64,000 nt of DNA from Pseudomonas sp. GV085 (GCF_003050925.1 NZ_QAOV01000006.1:310001-374000), one strand, 5' to 3'. Counted from the first letter of the stretch, positions 53,468 through 62,763 are shown. Made by a program: numbers and translations. Notes: a model not told the origin generated them from the sequence alone.

Positions 53468-54703
53468 TTAGCCGACAGATCTCAACGGGATCGTGTCATT
53501 GAGCTGCTCAAGCATCGTTTTGCAGTACCAGTCATCAAACTGGCACACACCGATTTCGCTAGCCACCGACAACGGGCCCGGCTCGTAAGCAGGGGAGCTG
53601 ACGCCGACCTGTGCGCCTTCCACCAAGGTGCGATCCTGGTCATTGGTTGCAAGCCAAACCTTGGTCAGGCGATCGATGTCGTAGTCGACACCTTCCTGCG
53701 CGTCCTTCTTGACGATCCATTTTGTAGTGACCAACGTCTCGCCCGGACCGATGGGCAGAACGCGGAAGCTCAGCGCGTGATCGCCCAGAAAGTGGTTCCA
53801 GGTTGATGGGTAGTTGAAATAAAGCAGCGCACCGATGTTGGCTTCACCGGTTGTGTCCAAGCGGCCGGCAACCGCAGGCTTGCCATCCATTGTGTAGCTG
53901 ACGGCCCCGGAAAAAAGGGGGATGCGCGTCATGCGGAAGCGACCGTCTTCGTCCATGACCAATCGGCTGGGCAGGCCTGCCGCTTCGCAGCGATCCCAGT
54001 GCTCTTTGAGTTCGAGATCCTCGTCGCCGCCAGCGCCACCCACTGATGGGTTGTCGACGAATGAGTGCATCAATTCCGGGTGAGTAAAATCACAGTGGTA
54101 GCACTCGCGGTTGTTCTCGAAAACCAGTTTCCAGTTGCCTTTCTCGATGATGTTCGACTCAAACGCGACTTTGCAGTCGTCCAGGTTATGAGGCGTAACG
54201 AAAGGCGTCAGAGATTTTCTGAATGACGAAAAGTCAGGAGCCACATCAGCGACGCACACATAGATGTAGGTTTCAACGACCTCACAATGCACGGTTTTCA
54301 ACCCATGCTGAGACTTGTCGAAATCGTCCCCCATGTTCCCGGCGAAAAGCAGTCTGCCGTCCAGCTCGAAGGTCCATTTGTGGTAAGGGCATACCAGCTT
54401 GGCGACCTTGCCGCTAGCTTGCGGGCACACCTTGGAGCCGCGATGACGACAAGCGTTGTGGAATGCACGAATCTGCTTGTCTGCGCCACGGACGATCGCG
54501 ACAGGGTAATCGCCGATTTGCAGCGACAGGTACTGACCCGTCTTCTCCAGCTCAAATGTGTGCCCTGCGAAGATCCAGCTTTTGTGCCAGATCTGTTCCA
54601 GATCCTGCCGGTAAACATCTGGGTCGCTATAGAGGGCACCTGGCAGCGCGTGGTCAGGCTTGCGCTGCGCGATTAGATTTGAAACTGCCGATTTAGTGCT
54701 CAC
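53468..54703 (-). CDS. Rieske non-heme iron oxygenase, GbcA/stachydrine-demethylase-like
   Basis: Oxygenase alpha subunit of 411 residues. Rieske cluster ligands Cys85, His87, Cys105, His108 (CRHRGSKVC, CPYHKW). Mononuclear iron ligands His203 and His208 (ENNRECYHCDFTHPEL) and an Asp near NDQDRTLVEG. This CYH-x4-H type is that of GbcA, which demethylates glycine betaine with release of formaldehyde, and of stachydrine and carnitine oxygenases. The GTG at 54703 has GGAG 10 bases upstream. A reductase partner (GbcB-like) is not in the window. It is divergent from the operon at 55187. Confidence 0.88.
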   Translation of the reverse strand: MSTKSAVSNLIAQRKPDHALPGALYSDPDVYRQDLEQIWHKSWIFAGHTFELEKTGQYLSLQIGDYPVAIVRGADKQIRAFHNACRHRGSKVCPQASGKVAKLVCPYHKWTFELDGRLLFAGNMGDDFDKSQHGLKTVHCEVVETYIYVCVADVAPDFSSFRKSLTPFVTPHNLDDCKVAFESNIIEKGNWKLVFENNRECYHCDFTHPELMHSFVDNPSVGGAGGDEDLELKEHWDRCEAAGLPSRLVMDEDGRFRMTRIPLFSGAVSYTMDGKPAVAGRLDTTGEANIGALLYFNYPSTWNHFLGDHALSFRVLPIGPGETLVTTKWIVKKDAQEGVDYDIDRLTKVWLATNDQDRTLVEGAQVGVSSPAYEPGPLSVASEIGVCQFDDWYCKTMLEQLNDTIPLRSVG

Positions 54704-55186
54704 GGTCAACAAACTCCAAAATACCAAAGGGACGACAAAAGACCATTGTTTGCATCAATCTCGATATTGGGTAACGCCATTTCGCCGGTAAAATATCGCT
54801 GTTGTAAAGACTACGTCTGCAATCACACCCCAACAAGAAACTTTTACGCTTATCAATGCATAAACAAATGTTATCGATCGATAGCGTAGCTTTAAGATGT
54901 TATCCGTAACTAATTGAATTTAAAGGATAAATATTTTTCGATTCTGTGCGCTATATCGCTTTAAAGATGTCTACGCGAGGAAGACACGCTATTGACCACT
55001 CTGTTGCCCCATGCCAGTCTGGATTCAACAGCTAACGGTACTTAGTCAGTAAAACAACCTCTGGCGATCTCGTGTTTGAGCATTGGCAACTGTCCCGTGA
55101 AAACATGGGGATTTTTATCGTGTTCAAGGCATCAAGGCTGGCGCACTCATTGATCTTCCATCTAACTCGCATTCGGAGCATTCATC
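54704..55186. promoter_or_regulatory. AT-rich divergent control region between the Rieske gene and the catabolic operon
   Basis: 483 bases with no gene, clearly more AT-rich than the flanks (54780-54960). It holds the palindrome TATCGATCGATA (54872-54883), two copies of ATGTTATC (54868 and 54897) and a T-rich stretch AAATATTTTTCG near 54930. It probably contains both promoters and operators for the LysR or GlxA-type regulators. Confidence 0.55.
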
Positions 55187-56098
55187 TTGAAATTTGAAGG
55201 TATTTATACGCCAGCAGTAACTCCTTATAACTCTGAAGGGGAGATTGACTGGGACGTGTACTCGCAAGTTTTGGAGTCGCTGATTGAGGCGAAGGTGCAC
55301 GGCATTATTATCGGCGGGTCGACCGGCGAGTACTATGCGCAGACGTCGGAAGAACGCACCGAGTTGGCGGCCTACGCCAAAGATGTGATCGGCACTCGGG
55401 TGCAACTGATCGTCAGTACCGGGGCGATTCGCACCGAAGATGCGGTTCAGTACGCCAAGGATGCCAAATCGATCAAAGCGGACGCGATTCTCGTCACGTC
55501 CCCGCCTTACGCGCTGCCAACCTCACAGGAAAACGCGATTCACGCGCTCACTATCGATCGCGCAGCGGACTTGCCGATCATGCTTTACAACTATCCGGGG
55601 CGCATGTGCGTTTCGATGGATGAAGAATATTTCACGCGTGTCAGCCAATCGAAAAACGTCGTCGCCATCAAGGAAAGTTCCGGCGACATGGGCCAGGTGC
55701 ATATGCTGGCCCGGCAGTTCCCCAACATCGCCTTGTCCTGCGGATGGGACGACCAGGCCCTCGAGTTTTTTGCCTGGGGCGCCCGCAGTTGGGTGTGCGC
55801 AGGTTCCAACTTCCTGCCCAAGGAGCACGTTGCGCTTTATGAAGCCTGCGTGATCGAAAAGAACTTCGACAAAGGCCGTCAAATCATGTCGGCAATGATG
55901 CCGCTGATGAATGCCCTGGACGGTGGCAAGTTCGTGCAGTCGATCAAATACGGCTGCGAAGTTGCCGGATTGAAAGTCGGTAACGTGCGCCTGCCATTGC
56001 AGCCACTTGAAGCGGACGAAAAGCAGAGTTTCGCGTCGGTCATTACTGAACTCAAACGTAACGTAGCCAACATTACTTCGGGAGCCAGCCATGGGTGA
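55187..56098 (+). CDS. DHDPS-family lyase/aldolase of the right-hand catabolic operon
   Basis: Class I TIM-barrel lyase of 303 residues. Substrate motif GGSTGE (43-48), Tyr134 in MLYNYPGRM and Schiff-base Lys162 in AIKESSGD. It starts at TTG 55187 with CGGAG 8 bases upstream. It shares fold and residues with LhpC but not its sequence details, so it may be a second Pyr4H2C-type deaminase or an aldolase for another keto acid. First gene of a plus-strand operon; its end overlaps the aldehyde dehydrogenase start by 8 bases. True DapA is unlikely in this setting. Confidence 0.85.
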   Translation: MKFEGIYTPAVTPYNSEGEIDWDVYSQVLESLIEAKVHGIIIGGSTGEYYAQTSEERTELAAYAKDVIGTRVQLIVSTGAIRTEDAVQYAKDAKSIKADAILVTSPPYALPTSQENAIHALTIDRAADLPIMLYNYPGRMCVSMDEEYFTRVSQSKNVVAIKESSGDMGQVHMLARQFPNIALSCGWDDQALEFFAWGARSWVCAGSNFLPKEHVALYEACVIEKNFDKGRQIMSAMMPLMNALDGGKFVQSIKYGCEVAGLKVGNVRLPLQPLEADEKQSFASVITELKRNVANITSGASHG

Positions 56099-57608
56099 TC
56101 TTCTGAGCAAGGCCGAATACGCCGCTCTGGCCAAAGACATTTCGTTGCCATCCAAGGCGTTCATCAATGGAGCGTTCAAGCCCGCGATCTCGGGCAAAAC
56201 CTTCGCCACGAACAATCCGGCGACGGGTGAGTTTTTGACTGACGTCGCCGCCTGTTCGTCCGAGGATGTCGACTTTGCGGTGAGCAATGCCAAAGAGGCC
56301 TTCGAGGATGGATGCTGGAGATCGATTTCTCCCAGAGAGCGCAAAGCGGTTCTGTTGAAGTTTGCAAACCTGCTTGAAAGCCATCAATACGAACTGGCCG
56401 TCCTCGAGAGCCTCGATAGCGGCAAACCGGTCAGTGAATGTCAGTTGGTCGACATCCCCGACACCATCCACACGATCCGCTGGCACGCAGAACTGATCGA
56501 CAAGATTTACGACAACACCGCCCCGGTTGGCAGCGACGCGCTGACCATGGTGGTCCGGGAGCCGATCGGCGTGGTGGGCTGCGTATTGCCCTGGAATTTC
56601 CCGCTGCTGATGCTGGCCTGGAAAATCGGCCCGGCGCTCGCTGCGGGCTGTTCGGTCATCGTCAAACCTGCCGAACAAACGTCGCTGACCACATTGCGTG
56701 TCGCTCAGTTGGCGTTTGAAGCGGGCGTTCCCGCTGGCGTCCTCAACATTGTGACCGGCACGGGCAAAGAGGTCGGCGAGCCCATTGGCTTGCACAACGA
56801 CGTCGATATGGTGAGCTTCACCGGCTCCACCGCGACCGGCCGCCGTTTCCTGCATTACGCCGCCGATTCGAACCTGAAGCGCATCGTCCTTGAGTGCGGC
56901 GGAAAAAATCCGGCCGTGGTGATGGACGATGCCCAAGACCTGGACCTCGTCGCTCAGCATGTCGTCAATGGCGCGTTCTGGAACATGGGCGAAAACTGCT
57001 CCGCGACTTCACGTCTGATCGTCCACGCCTCTGTTAAAGACGAGCTGCTGCAGCGCATGGGCGCCTACATCAGCGAATGGAAGATGGGCGATCCGCTCGA
57101 TCCGCAGAACCGCGTAGGGTCGCTGGTCAGCCCTGAGCATTTCGCAAAAGTGAAGTCGTACCTTGAGCACGCCGCCGCCGGAAAGCTTGAAGTGGTTTAC
57201 GGAGGCGCGACCAAAGACGGTGCCTTTGTAGAGCCAACGGTGATTGACGGAGTTGGTCGAGACAACCGGCTGTTCCAGGAAGAGATCTTCGGCCCGATTC
57301 TTTCGGTCACCACCTTCAACACGATCTCCGAAGCCATTGCGCTGGCCAATGACACGGTGTACGGCCTGGCGGCCTCGGTTTATACCGGCAGCCTGCGCCG
57401 GGCGATCAAGTTGTCGCGGGAAATTCGCGCCGGCATCGTCACCGTGAACTGCTTTGGTGAGGGCGATGCCTCGACGCCATTCGGCGGCTACAAAGAGTCG
57501 GGCTTCGGTGGTCGGGACAAATCCATTTTTGCCCATGACCAGTACACCGAAATCAAAACCATCTGGATCGATGTGTCTGATCGGTCGGATGAAGAGACCG
57601 AAAAATGA
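56091..57608 (+). CDS. NAD(P)-dependent aldehyde dehydrogenase (PuuC-like)
   Basis: Aldehyde dehydrogenase of 505 residues. FINGAFKPAISGKTFATNNPATGE at the start, VLPWNFPLLMLAWKIGPALAAG, FTGSTATGRRFL, base Glu in LECGGKNPAVV and nucleophile Cys in NMGENCSATSR. It is closest in look to PuuC/betaine-aldehyde-type enzymes that oxidise amino- or gamma-glutamyl-aldehydes, unlike the KGSA dehydrogenase at 23346. Overlaps both neighbours (8 bases upstream, ATGA downstream). It should oxidise the aldehyde made by the DHDPS-like enzyme or by the flavoenzyme next to it. Confidence 0.88.
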   Translation: MGDLLSKAEYAALAKDISLPSKAFINGAFKPAISGKTFATNNPATGEFLTDVAACSSEDVDFAVSNAKEAFEDGCWRSISPRERKAVLLKFANLLESHQYELAVLESLDSGKPVSECQLVDIPDTIHTIRWHAELIDKIYDNTAPVGSDALTMVVREPIGVVGCVLPWNFPLLMLAWKIGPALAAGCSVIVKPAEQTSLTTLRVAQLAFEAGVPAGVLNIVTGTGKEVGEPIGLHNDVDMVSFTGSTATGRRFLHYAADSNLKRIVLECGGKNPAVVMDDAQDLDLVAQHVVNGAFWNMGENCSATSRLIVHASVKDELLQRMGAYISEWKMGDPLDPQNRVGSLVSPEHFAKVKSYLEHAAAGKLEVVYGGATKDGAFVEPTVIDGVGRDNRLFQEEIFGPILSVTTFNTISEAIALANDTVYGLAASVYTGSLRRAIKLSREIRAGIVTVNCFGEGDASTPFGGYKESGFGGRDKSIFAHDQYTEIKTIWIDVSDRSDEETEK

Positions 57609-58951
57609 GCACCCATACCATCAAGCGCCTACCGGTAGACACCGGGGTTTCAGGTTGGGAGGCGATTTCCGCACGCACTGCGCCTGTCCGCATGCTTGAT
57701 GGAAACGTGACGGCGGATTGGCTGATTATCGGTGCCGGTTTTGCCGGCCTGTCCGCCGCTCGCAGACTTTCACAGTTACACCCGGGTGACAGCATTGTTG
57801 TGGTCGATGCTCATGAAGTCGCCAAGGGGCCGGCAGGCAGGAACTCTGGCTTCATGATCGATGTGCCGCACAGTCTGTCGTCCGGGGAATATTCCGTGGC
57901 GAGTGAGTCTGCAACGGCACTGGAAATCACCCAAAATCGTTTTGCGATTGCTTTTGCCGCTGAAGCCGCGCGGGAGTACGGCATGTCTGCCGAAACGTTC
58001 GACCCTTCCGGGAAGATCAACGCGGCCGCCACTGAGCGGGGATTGAAGCTGAACGTCAATTACGCTCAATCCCTTGAGCGCATCGGCGAGAAGTTCGAGA
58101 TGTTTGATGCCGCGCAAATGCGCGAAATCACCGGGTCCACCTATTACCACGGTGGGATCTACACGCCCGGCGCAGTGTTGATTCAACCCGCGCAATACAT
58201 TAGAGACCTGGCAGCAGGGCTGGAAGGGAAAATCACGCTGTTCGAACGCTCTCCGATTATTGAATTGACCAAGCGGGGAAGCGGCTGGATCGCTCGATCT
58301 CATAACGGGACGGTGCACGCACCCAAGGTCATTCTTGGGGTTAACGGGCACATTGAAGACTTTGGTCATTATCAAGGACGCCTGTTGCACGTCTTCACTT
58401 ACGCCTCCATGACGGCCGCGTACAGTGATGATGCATTCAAGAAAGACGTGCCGGGTAGAGCCAAGTGGGCATTGTTGCCAGCTGATCCAATGGGAGCGAC
58501 TGTTCGTAAAATCTCTACAGACGGTCTCTCGCGTATCGTCATCCGGACAAAGTTCACCTATGACCCGAGTATCCAGGTCACGCCAGAACGTGTAGCGGCG
58601 GTGGCCAAGGAGCAGCGACACTCCTTGGACGCCCGCTTTCCGGAATTGAAATCCACTGCGTTGGAATTCAGTTGGGCCGGCCGTCTGTGTCTGAGTCGTA
58701 ACAGCGCCGCTGCATTTGGCGAGATCGAAGAAAACCTGTATTCGGCTTGCTGCGAAAATGGGTTGGGAACGGTCAAGAGCACCCTGGCAGGTGTAATGGC
58801 GGCGGAGTTGGCTTCGGGTACACGCTCTGATTTTCTGGACAGTTTCAGTCATGCACCAGGGCCCAGCAGGTTACCCCCCCAAATAATAACGAAGCTGGGC
58901 GTCAGTTCGGTTATTCGTTGGCATGAGTTTTGGGCCGGGCGAGAAGGTTAA
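57605..58951 (+). CDS. DAO-family FAD-dependent oxidoreductase (PuuB-like)
   Basis: Flavoenzyme of 448 residues. FAD fold DWLIIGAGFAGLSAARRL (about 38-55), then VVVDAHEVAKGPAGRNSGFMIDVPH, a PuuB-type stretch, and FSWAGRLCLSRNSAAAFGEIEENLYSACCENGLGTVKSTLAGVMAAELASG near the flavin. Members oxidise secondary or N-methyl amines, amino acids or gamma-glutamylputrescine. PuuA and PuuD are absent, so putrescine use is not supported; removing an N-methyl group or oxidising a D-imino acid fits better with the transporter and the racemase-family gene. Coupled to the aldehyde dehydrogenase by ATGA. Confidence 0.87.
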   Translation: MSTHTIKRLPVDTGVSGWEAISARTAPVRMLDGNVTADWLIIGAGFAGLSAARRLSQLHPGDSIVVVDAHEVAKGPAGRNSGFMIDVPHSLSSGEYSVASESATALEITQNRFAIAFAAEAAREYGMSAETFDPSGKINAAATERGLKLNVNYAQSLERIGEKFEMFDAAQMREITGSTYYHGGIYTPGAVLIQPAQYIRDLAAGLEGKITLFERSPIIELTKRGSGWIARSHNGTVHAPKVILGVNGHIEDFGHYQGRLLHVFTYASMTAAYSDDAFKKDVPGRAKWALLPADPMGATVRKISTDGLSRIVIRTKFTYDPSIQVTPERVAAVAKEQRHSLDARFPELKSTALEFSWAGRLCLSRNSAAAFGEIEENLYSACCENGLGTVKSTLAGVMAAELASGTRSDFLDSFSHAPGPSRLPPQIITKLGVSSVIRWHEFWAGREG

Positions 58952-59016
58952 TAAGTTAAGTCGTCGGCTTTCTATAAAGGCCGTTTAACAAGTCACTAAT
59001 AAGAACGGAACAATCC

Positions 59017-59868
59017 ATGAGAAATATCTGGAAGGCATTCTGCGCGCTCGCGTTTGTGGGCATGATGAGTTTGCAGGCACAGGCTGAAGAAAAAAACATA
59101 GTAATGGGGACCATGTCCTGGGAGGATTTGGTGCCCATTACCGGCATTACCAAGAAGGTACTTGAGAACGCCGGGTATACCGTAAAAGTCGTGGAGTTTT
59201 CCGAGTGGGGTATCGCCTACGCTGCACTCAGCAAAGGGGATATTCAGGTGTTGGCCTCCCAGATTGATTACGCCGCCGCCGATTATTGGAAAAAGAACAA
59301 GAACAAAATCGAGAAGCTGTCACCGGTCTCCTTTGGTCTTTATCAGGGCATGGCAGTACCCGGTTACGTAGACATCGACTCCATCGAACAGCTGAATGCA
59401 AACGCGGACAAGTTGGGTAACAGAATCATAGGCATCGAGCCTGGTTCGGGTTTGATGAGTGACGCGAACAACGTGGTCAAGGCGTACGACATCAAGCTCA
59501 AGCTGGTCGAAGGCAGTACTTCGGCAATGACCGCGGCTTTGAAGTCGGCAGTCGACCGAAAAGAATGGGTGGCGGTAACCGTCTGGGATCCTTCCTGGAT
59601 GACCAAGAAATTTGATCTCAAATTCCTGAAAGATCCAAAAGGGGTCTTCCCGCCATTGCAGGGTTATTACTGGATCGGACACAAAGGCTTCGCTGAAGCC
59701 AATCCGCGTGCGCGTGAACTGATGGCCAGCGTTTATGTGCCTATCACCGACATCACCGCAATGAATGCTGAAGTCAAGGATGGCAAGACCATGGACGAGG
59801 CTATCAAGGGCTGGATAGATAGCCATACAGATCTTGTAAATCGTTGGGGAAATATCAAGAACTATTGA
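59017..59868 (+). CDS. Betaine-type ABC transporter, periplasmic binding protein (OpuAC family)
   Basis: Substrate-binding protein of 283 residues. Signal peptide MRNIWKAFCALAFVGMMSLQ with AQA cleavage, mature start EEKNIVMGTMSWEDLVPITGITKKVLENAGYTVKVVEFSEWGIAYAALSKGDIQVLASQ. Trp residues in SWED, SEWG, KEW and WDPSW could form the aromatic box for a quaternary amine. Different subfamily from proX at 48787, so the strain has two betaine-type importers here. Lies 65 bases after the flavoenzyme and before the ATPase. Confidence 0.9.
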   Translation: MRNIWKAFCALAFVGMMSLQAQAEEKNIVMGTMSWEDLVPITGITKKVLENAGYTVKVVEFSEWGIAYAALSKGDIQVLASQIDYAAADYWKKNKNKIEKLSPVSFGLYQGMAVPGYVDIDSIEQLNANADKLGNRIIGIEPGSGLMSDANNVVKAYDIKLKLVEGSTSAMTAALKSAVDRKEWVAVTVWDPSWMTKKFDLKFLKDPKGVFPPLQGYYWIGHKGFAEANPRARELMASVYVPITDITAMNAEVKDGKTMDEAIKGWIDSHTDLVNRWGNIKNY

Positions 59869-59930
59869 GTTTTGTTTGTTTGCCACTGCCGCCCTTTGAT
59901 TAATTATAAAACCAGCAAACAACTGGTTCG

Positions 59931-61061
59931 ATGGATTGCGAAATGACGATGGCCACAATTAATACTGACGAAGTGCTGGTGGATTGCCAGTCGGTTTGGA
60001 AGATCTTCGGTAAAAATGCACCGACAGCCATGGATGCGGTTGTTCAGCAGGGTCTTTCAAAGACCCGGATCCTGCAAAACTATGGCTGTGTGGTCGGGGT
60101 TTCCGATGTCAGTCTCCAGGTTCGCCGGGGGGAAATCTTTTGCATCATGGGTTTGTCCGGCAGTGGCAAATCCACCCTTATACGGTTGTTGAACAAGCTG
60201 ATCACCCCGAGCTCGGGGAAGGTGATGGTCAAAGGCAAGGACGTTTCATCCTTGTCGCCGGCACAACTGCGAGAGGTGAGGGCGCGTCACATCGGTATGG
60301 TCTTTCAAAGCGTTGCCTTGTTGCCTAACCGTACGGTTCTAGAGAACACCGCGTTTGGCCTGGAAGTGCAGGGTGTGGGCAAGGCTGAACGTTACAAAGT
60401 GGCCGAGCAGGCGCTGGCGAAGGTTGGATTGAGCGAGTGGACTTCACGCTATCCGAGCGAGCTGTCCGGCGGCATGCAACAACGGGTCGGACTGGCGCGT
60501 GCACTCACTGCCGACCCGGAAATAATCTTGATGGATGAGCCGTTCAGCGCGCTTGATCCGCTGATTCGCCGACAGTTGCAGGACGAGTTCCGCCAGCTGA
60601 CCAAGGAGCTGGGCAAGTCCGCAGTGTTTATTACACACGACCTGGACGAGGCCATCCGCATCGGTGACCGCATTGCGATCATGAAGGATGGCGCCATCAT
60701 TCAGGTTGGCACCGCCGAGGAAATCGTGCTCAACCCGGCTGACGACTACGTGGCGGAATTCGTCGCCGGCATTTCCCGATTGCATCTGGTCAAGGCTCAC
60801 TCGGTCATGACGTCGGTCCAGGCCTACAAGGCAGTACACCCGACATGCGACATCTCCAGGCTGACCAAAACCTCGCTTGACGCCGATATCGATGAACTTA
60901 TCGGATTGACGATGAAGTCCGAGCGTGACGCGCTCGCCGTCGTCGATAACGGCACAGTGGTCGGGATCATTACCCCGCGTGATCTGCTGCGGGGCGTGCA
61001 AGGTATTCCCAATGAATTGGCGCCCGTAGCAACTGCCAATGCGATGGAGGCGTCCGCATGA
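59931..61061 (+). CDS. Betaine-type ABC transporter ATPase with CBS region
   Basis: ATPase of 376 residues. OTCN-type N-terminus (QSVWKIFGKNAPTAMDAVVQQGLSKTRILQNYGCVVGV), Walker [10 protein letters not shown], signature [15 protein letters not shown], Walker B IILMDEPFSALDPL, switch FITHDLDEA. C-terminal CBS pair (about 285-365; SERDALAVVDNGTVVGIITPRDLLRGVQ). Starts at ATG 59931 or 59943. Its stop overlaps the next gene (ATGA). Confidence 0.92.
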   Translation: MDCEMTMATINTDEVLVDCQSVWKIFGKNAPTAMDAVVQQGLSKTRILQNYGCVVGVSDVSLQVRRGEIFCIMGLSGSGKSTLIRLLNKLITPSSGKVMVKGKDVSSLSPAQLREVRARHIGMVFQSVALLPNRTVLENTAFGLEVQGVGKAERYKVAEQALAKVGLSEWTSRYPSELSGGMQQRVGLARALTADPEIILMDEPFSALDPLIRRQLQDEFRQLTKELGKSAVFITHDLDEAIRIGDRIAIMKDGAIIQVGTAEEIVLNPADDYVAEFVAGISRLHLVKAHSVMTSVQAYKAVHPTCDISRLTKTSLDADIDELIGLTMKSERDALAVVDNGTVVGIITPRDLLRGVQGIPNELAPVATANAMEASA

Positions 61062-61906
61062 GCACGCCGGATTTTTCCAGTCAGTTCGATGCATCCATTG
61101 ATACGGGGCTGGAATGGCTTTCAGATAATGGCGAGTTCGTGTTCGATGCCGTCAATGCGGTGCTCAATGGCATTTACGAAGGCGTGCTGTGGTGTATCGC
61201 TTATCCAGCGCATTACGTCGTGGCGATTGTCCTGGCGTTGATTGGCTGGCGTGTGGCTGGCGTTCGCTTCGCGATTCTCTCAGGTCTGGCATTGTTGCTG
61301 TGCGACCTCATCGGGTTGTGGCCGGAGACAGTCAGTACGCTTGCGCTGGTGCTCACCGCTACCGTGTTGGCACTGGCGGTCGCCATTCCGCTGGGCGTCG
61401 TCGCGGGCCTGGCGCCGGCCTTTGATCGTGTGGTTGATCCTTGTCTGGATTTGATCCAGACGATGCCGCCCTACATCTACCTGCTACCGGCCATTGCACT
61501 GCTCGGCTACGGCCCCGCCACGGCGCTGTTGGCGACTTTTATCGTCGCGCTTCCCCCTGCGCTACGACTGACCTCCCTGGGTATTCGCATGACACCCAAG
61601 GAGTTCATCGAGTTGGGAGATGCCAGCGGCGTGACGGGTATGCAGATGTTTTTCAAGATCCGCTTACCGTTCGCCATGCCCAGCATCATGGCCGGCGTTA
61701 ACCAAAGCCTGATGATGGCATTCGGTATGGTCGTCATCGCCGGCATTGTGGGGTCGGGCGGTTTGGGCGAGGCGATTTACGGTTCCATCCGTACGTTGGA
61801 TATCGCCAAGTCGATCAACGCAGCCATTGCTATCGTTATCCTGACCATGATCCTGGATCGTCTGGCGCAGAGTGCTGCACAGGCGCGGGTGGGGGCTTCT
61901 CAATGA
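61058..61906 (+). CDS. Betaine-type ABC transporter permease A
   Basis: ProW-like permease of 282 residues. Six or seven segments; AIPLGVVAGLAPAFDRVVDPCLDLIQTMPPYIYLLPAIALLGYGPATALLATFIVALPPALRLTSLGIRMTPKEFIELGDASGVTGMQMFFKIRLPFAMPSIMAGVNQSLMMAFGMVVIAGIVGSGGLGEAIYGSI holds the permease core and EAA loop. Overlaps the ATPase and the second permease by 4 bases each. Probably forms a heterodimer with permease B. Confidence 0.92.
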   Translation: MSTPDFSSQFDASIDTGLEWLSDNGEFVFDAVNAVLNGIYEGVLWCIAYPAHYVVAIVLALIGWRVAGVRFAILSGLALLLCDLIGLWPETVSTLALVLTATVLALAVAIPLGVVAGLAPAFDRVVDPCLDLIQTMPPYIYLLPAIALLGYGPATALLATFIVALPPALRLTSLGIRMTPKEFIELGDASGVTGMQMFFKIRLPFAMPSIMAGVNQSLMMAFGMVVIAGIVGSGGLGEAIYGSIRTLDIAKSINAAIAIVILTMILDRLAQSAAQARVGASQ

Positions 61907-62751
61907 CATCGCACATTCAATTTTCTCCAGGCGATTACCTGGCGCCTGCTGTTGATTGGCTGAACACGAATTTACATGGTTTGTTCAAAGGAATCAGTCA
62001 GGTCGTTGAGGCGGTACTCGGTGCAGTGGAGGGAGCGCTGCTGGCACCCCATCCGTATTTGTTCATCGGTATTGTCGTCGTCGTGGCGTTCTTTTTTGCC
62101 AATAAGCGGGTCGCTGTTTTCGCTGCGGTGATGTTGGCTTTCTGTTTGTTTGCGGGCCTTTGGGTCGCGTCCATCCAGACAATTGCGCTCGTCAGCGTGT
62201 CGGTCCTGATCTCGGTGGCCATCGCTTTCCCGTTGGGGGTTCTGGCGGCCCGGGTGAAGCGTGTAGATGAAGCGTTGCTGCCGATTCTGAACATCATGCA
62301 AACCGTGCCGCCTTGGGTTTACCTGATTCCCGCCGTGATGCTGTTCAGCTTGGGACGGGTGCCCGCGATCATCGCAACGATTGTTTACGGCATCCCGCCG
62401 ATGCTCAGATTGACGACCCTGGCCTTCAAACAGCTGCCCAAGGATCTCCTTGAGTTGGGCCAGGCGTCCGGTGCTTCACCTAAAGACATTCTGTTCAAAA
62501 TCGAACTGCCGACTGCCGCACCGACGCTGTTGGTAGGCCTGAACCAATGCATCCTCATGTCGCTGGCGATGGTGGTGCTGGCCGGTCTGGTGGGGGCGGG
62601 CGGTCTGGGGGCTGAAGTGACCCGAGGCCTTTCCAGGATGGAGATGGGCTTGGGGCTGCGAGCAGGTTTGGCCATTGTCGCTATTGCGCTGCTGCTGGAT
62701 CGACTGTCACGGGGCGCGTTGCAGCGTCACTCCCCCAGCAAACTCCTTTGA
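61903..62751 (+). CDS. Betaine-type ABC transporter permease B
   Basis: Second ProW-like permease, also 282 residues, but clearly different in sequence from A: FPLGVLAARVKRVDEALLPILNIMQTVPPWVYLIPAVMLFSLGRVPAIIATIVYGIPPMLRLTTLAFKQLPKDLLELGQASGASPKDILFKIELPTAAPTLLVGLNQCILMSLAMVVLAGLVGAGGLGAEV. Tandem duplication of a permease that is normally a homodimer suggests a heterodimeric channel with a changed substrate path. Confidence 0.92.
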   Translation: MTSHIQFSPGDYLAPAVDWLNTNLHGLFKGISQVVEAVLGAVEGALLAPHPYLFIGIVVVVAFFFANKRVAVFAAVMLAFCLFAGLWVASIQTIALVSVSVLISVAIAFPLGVLAARVKRVDEALLPILNIMQTVPPWVYLIPAVMLFSLGRVPAIIATIVYGIPPMLRLTTLAFKQLPKDLLELGQASGASPKDILFKIELPTAAPTLLVGLNQCILMSLAMVVLAGLVGAGGLGAEVTRGLSRMEMGLGLRAGLAIVAIALLLDRLSRGALQRHSPSKLL

Positions 62752-62763
62752 AAGGGCATCAGT

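Noticed and set aside
57605..58951. Putrescine (Puu) pathway reading of the PuuB/PuuC-like pair
   Set aside because: PuuA, PuuD and a putrescine transporter are absent; the surrounding importer is of betaine type and a DHDPS-like enzyme is coupled to the pair.
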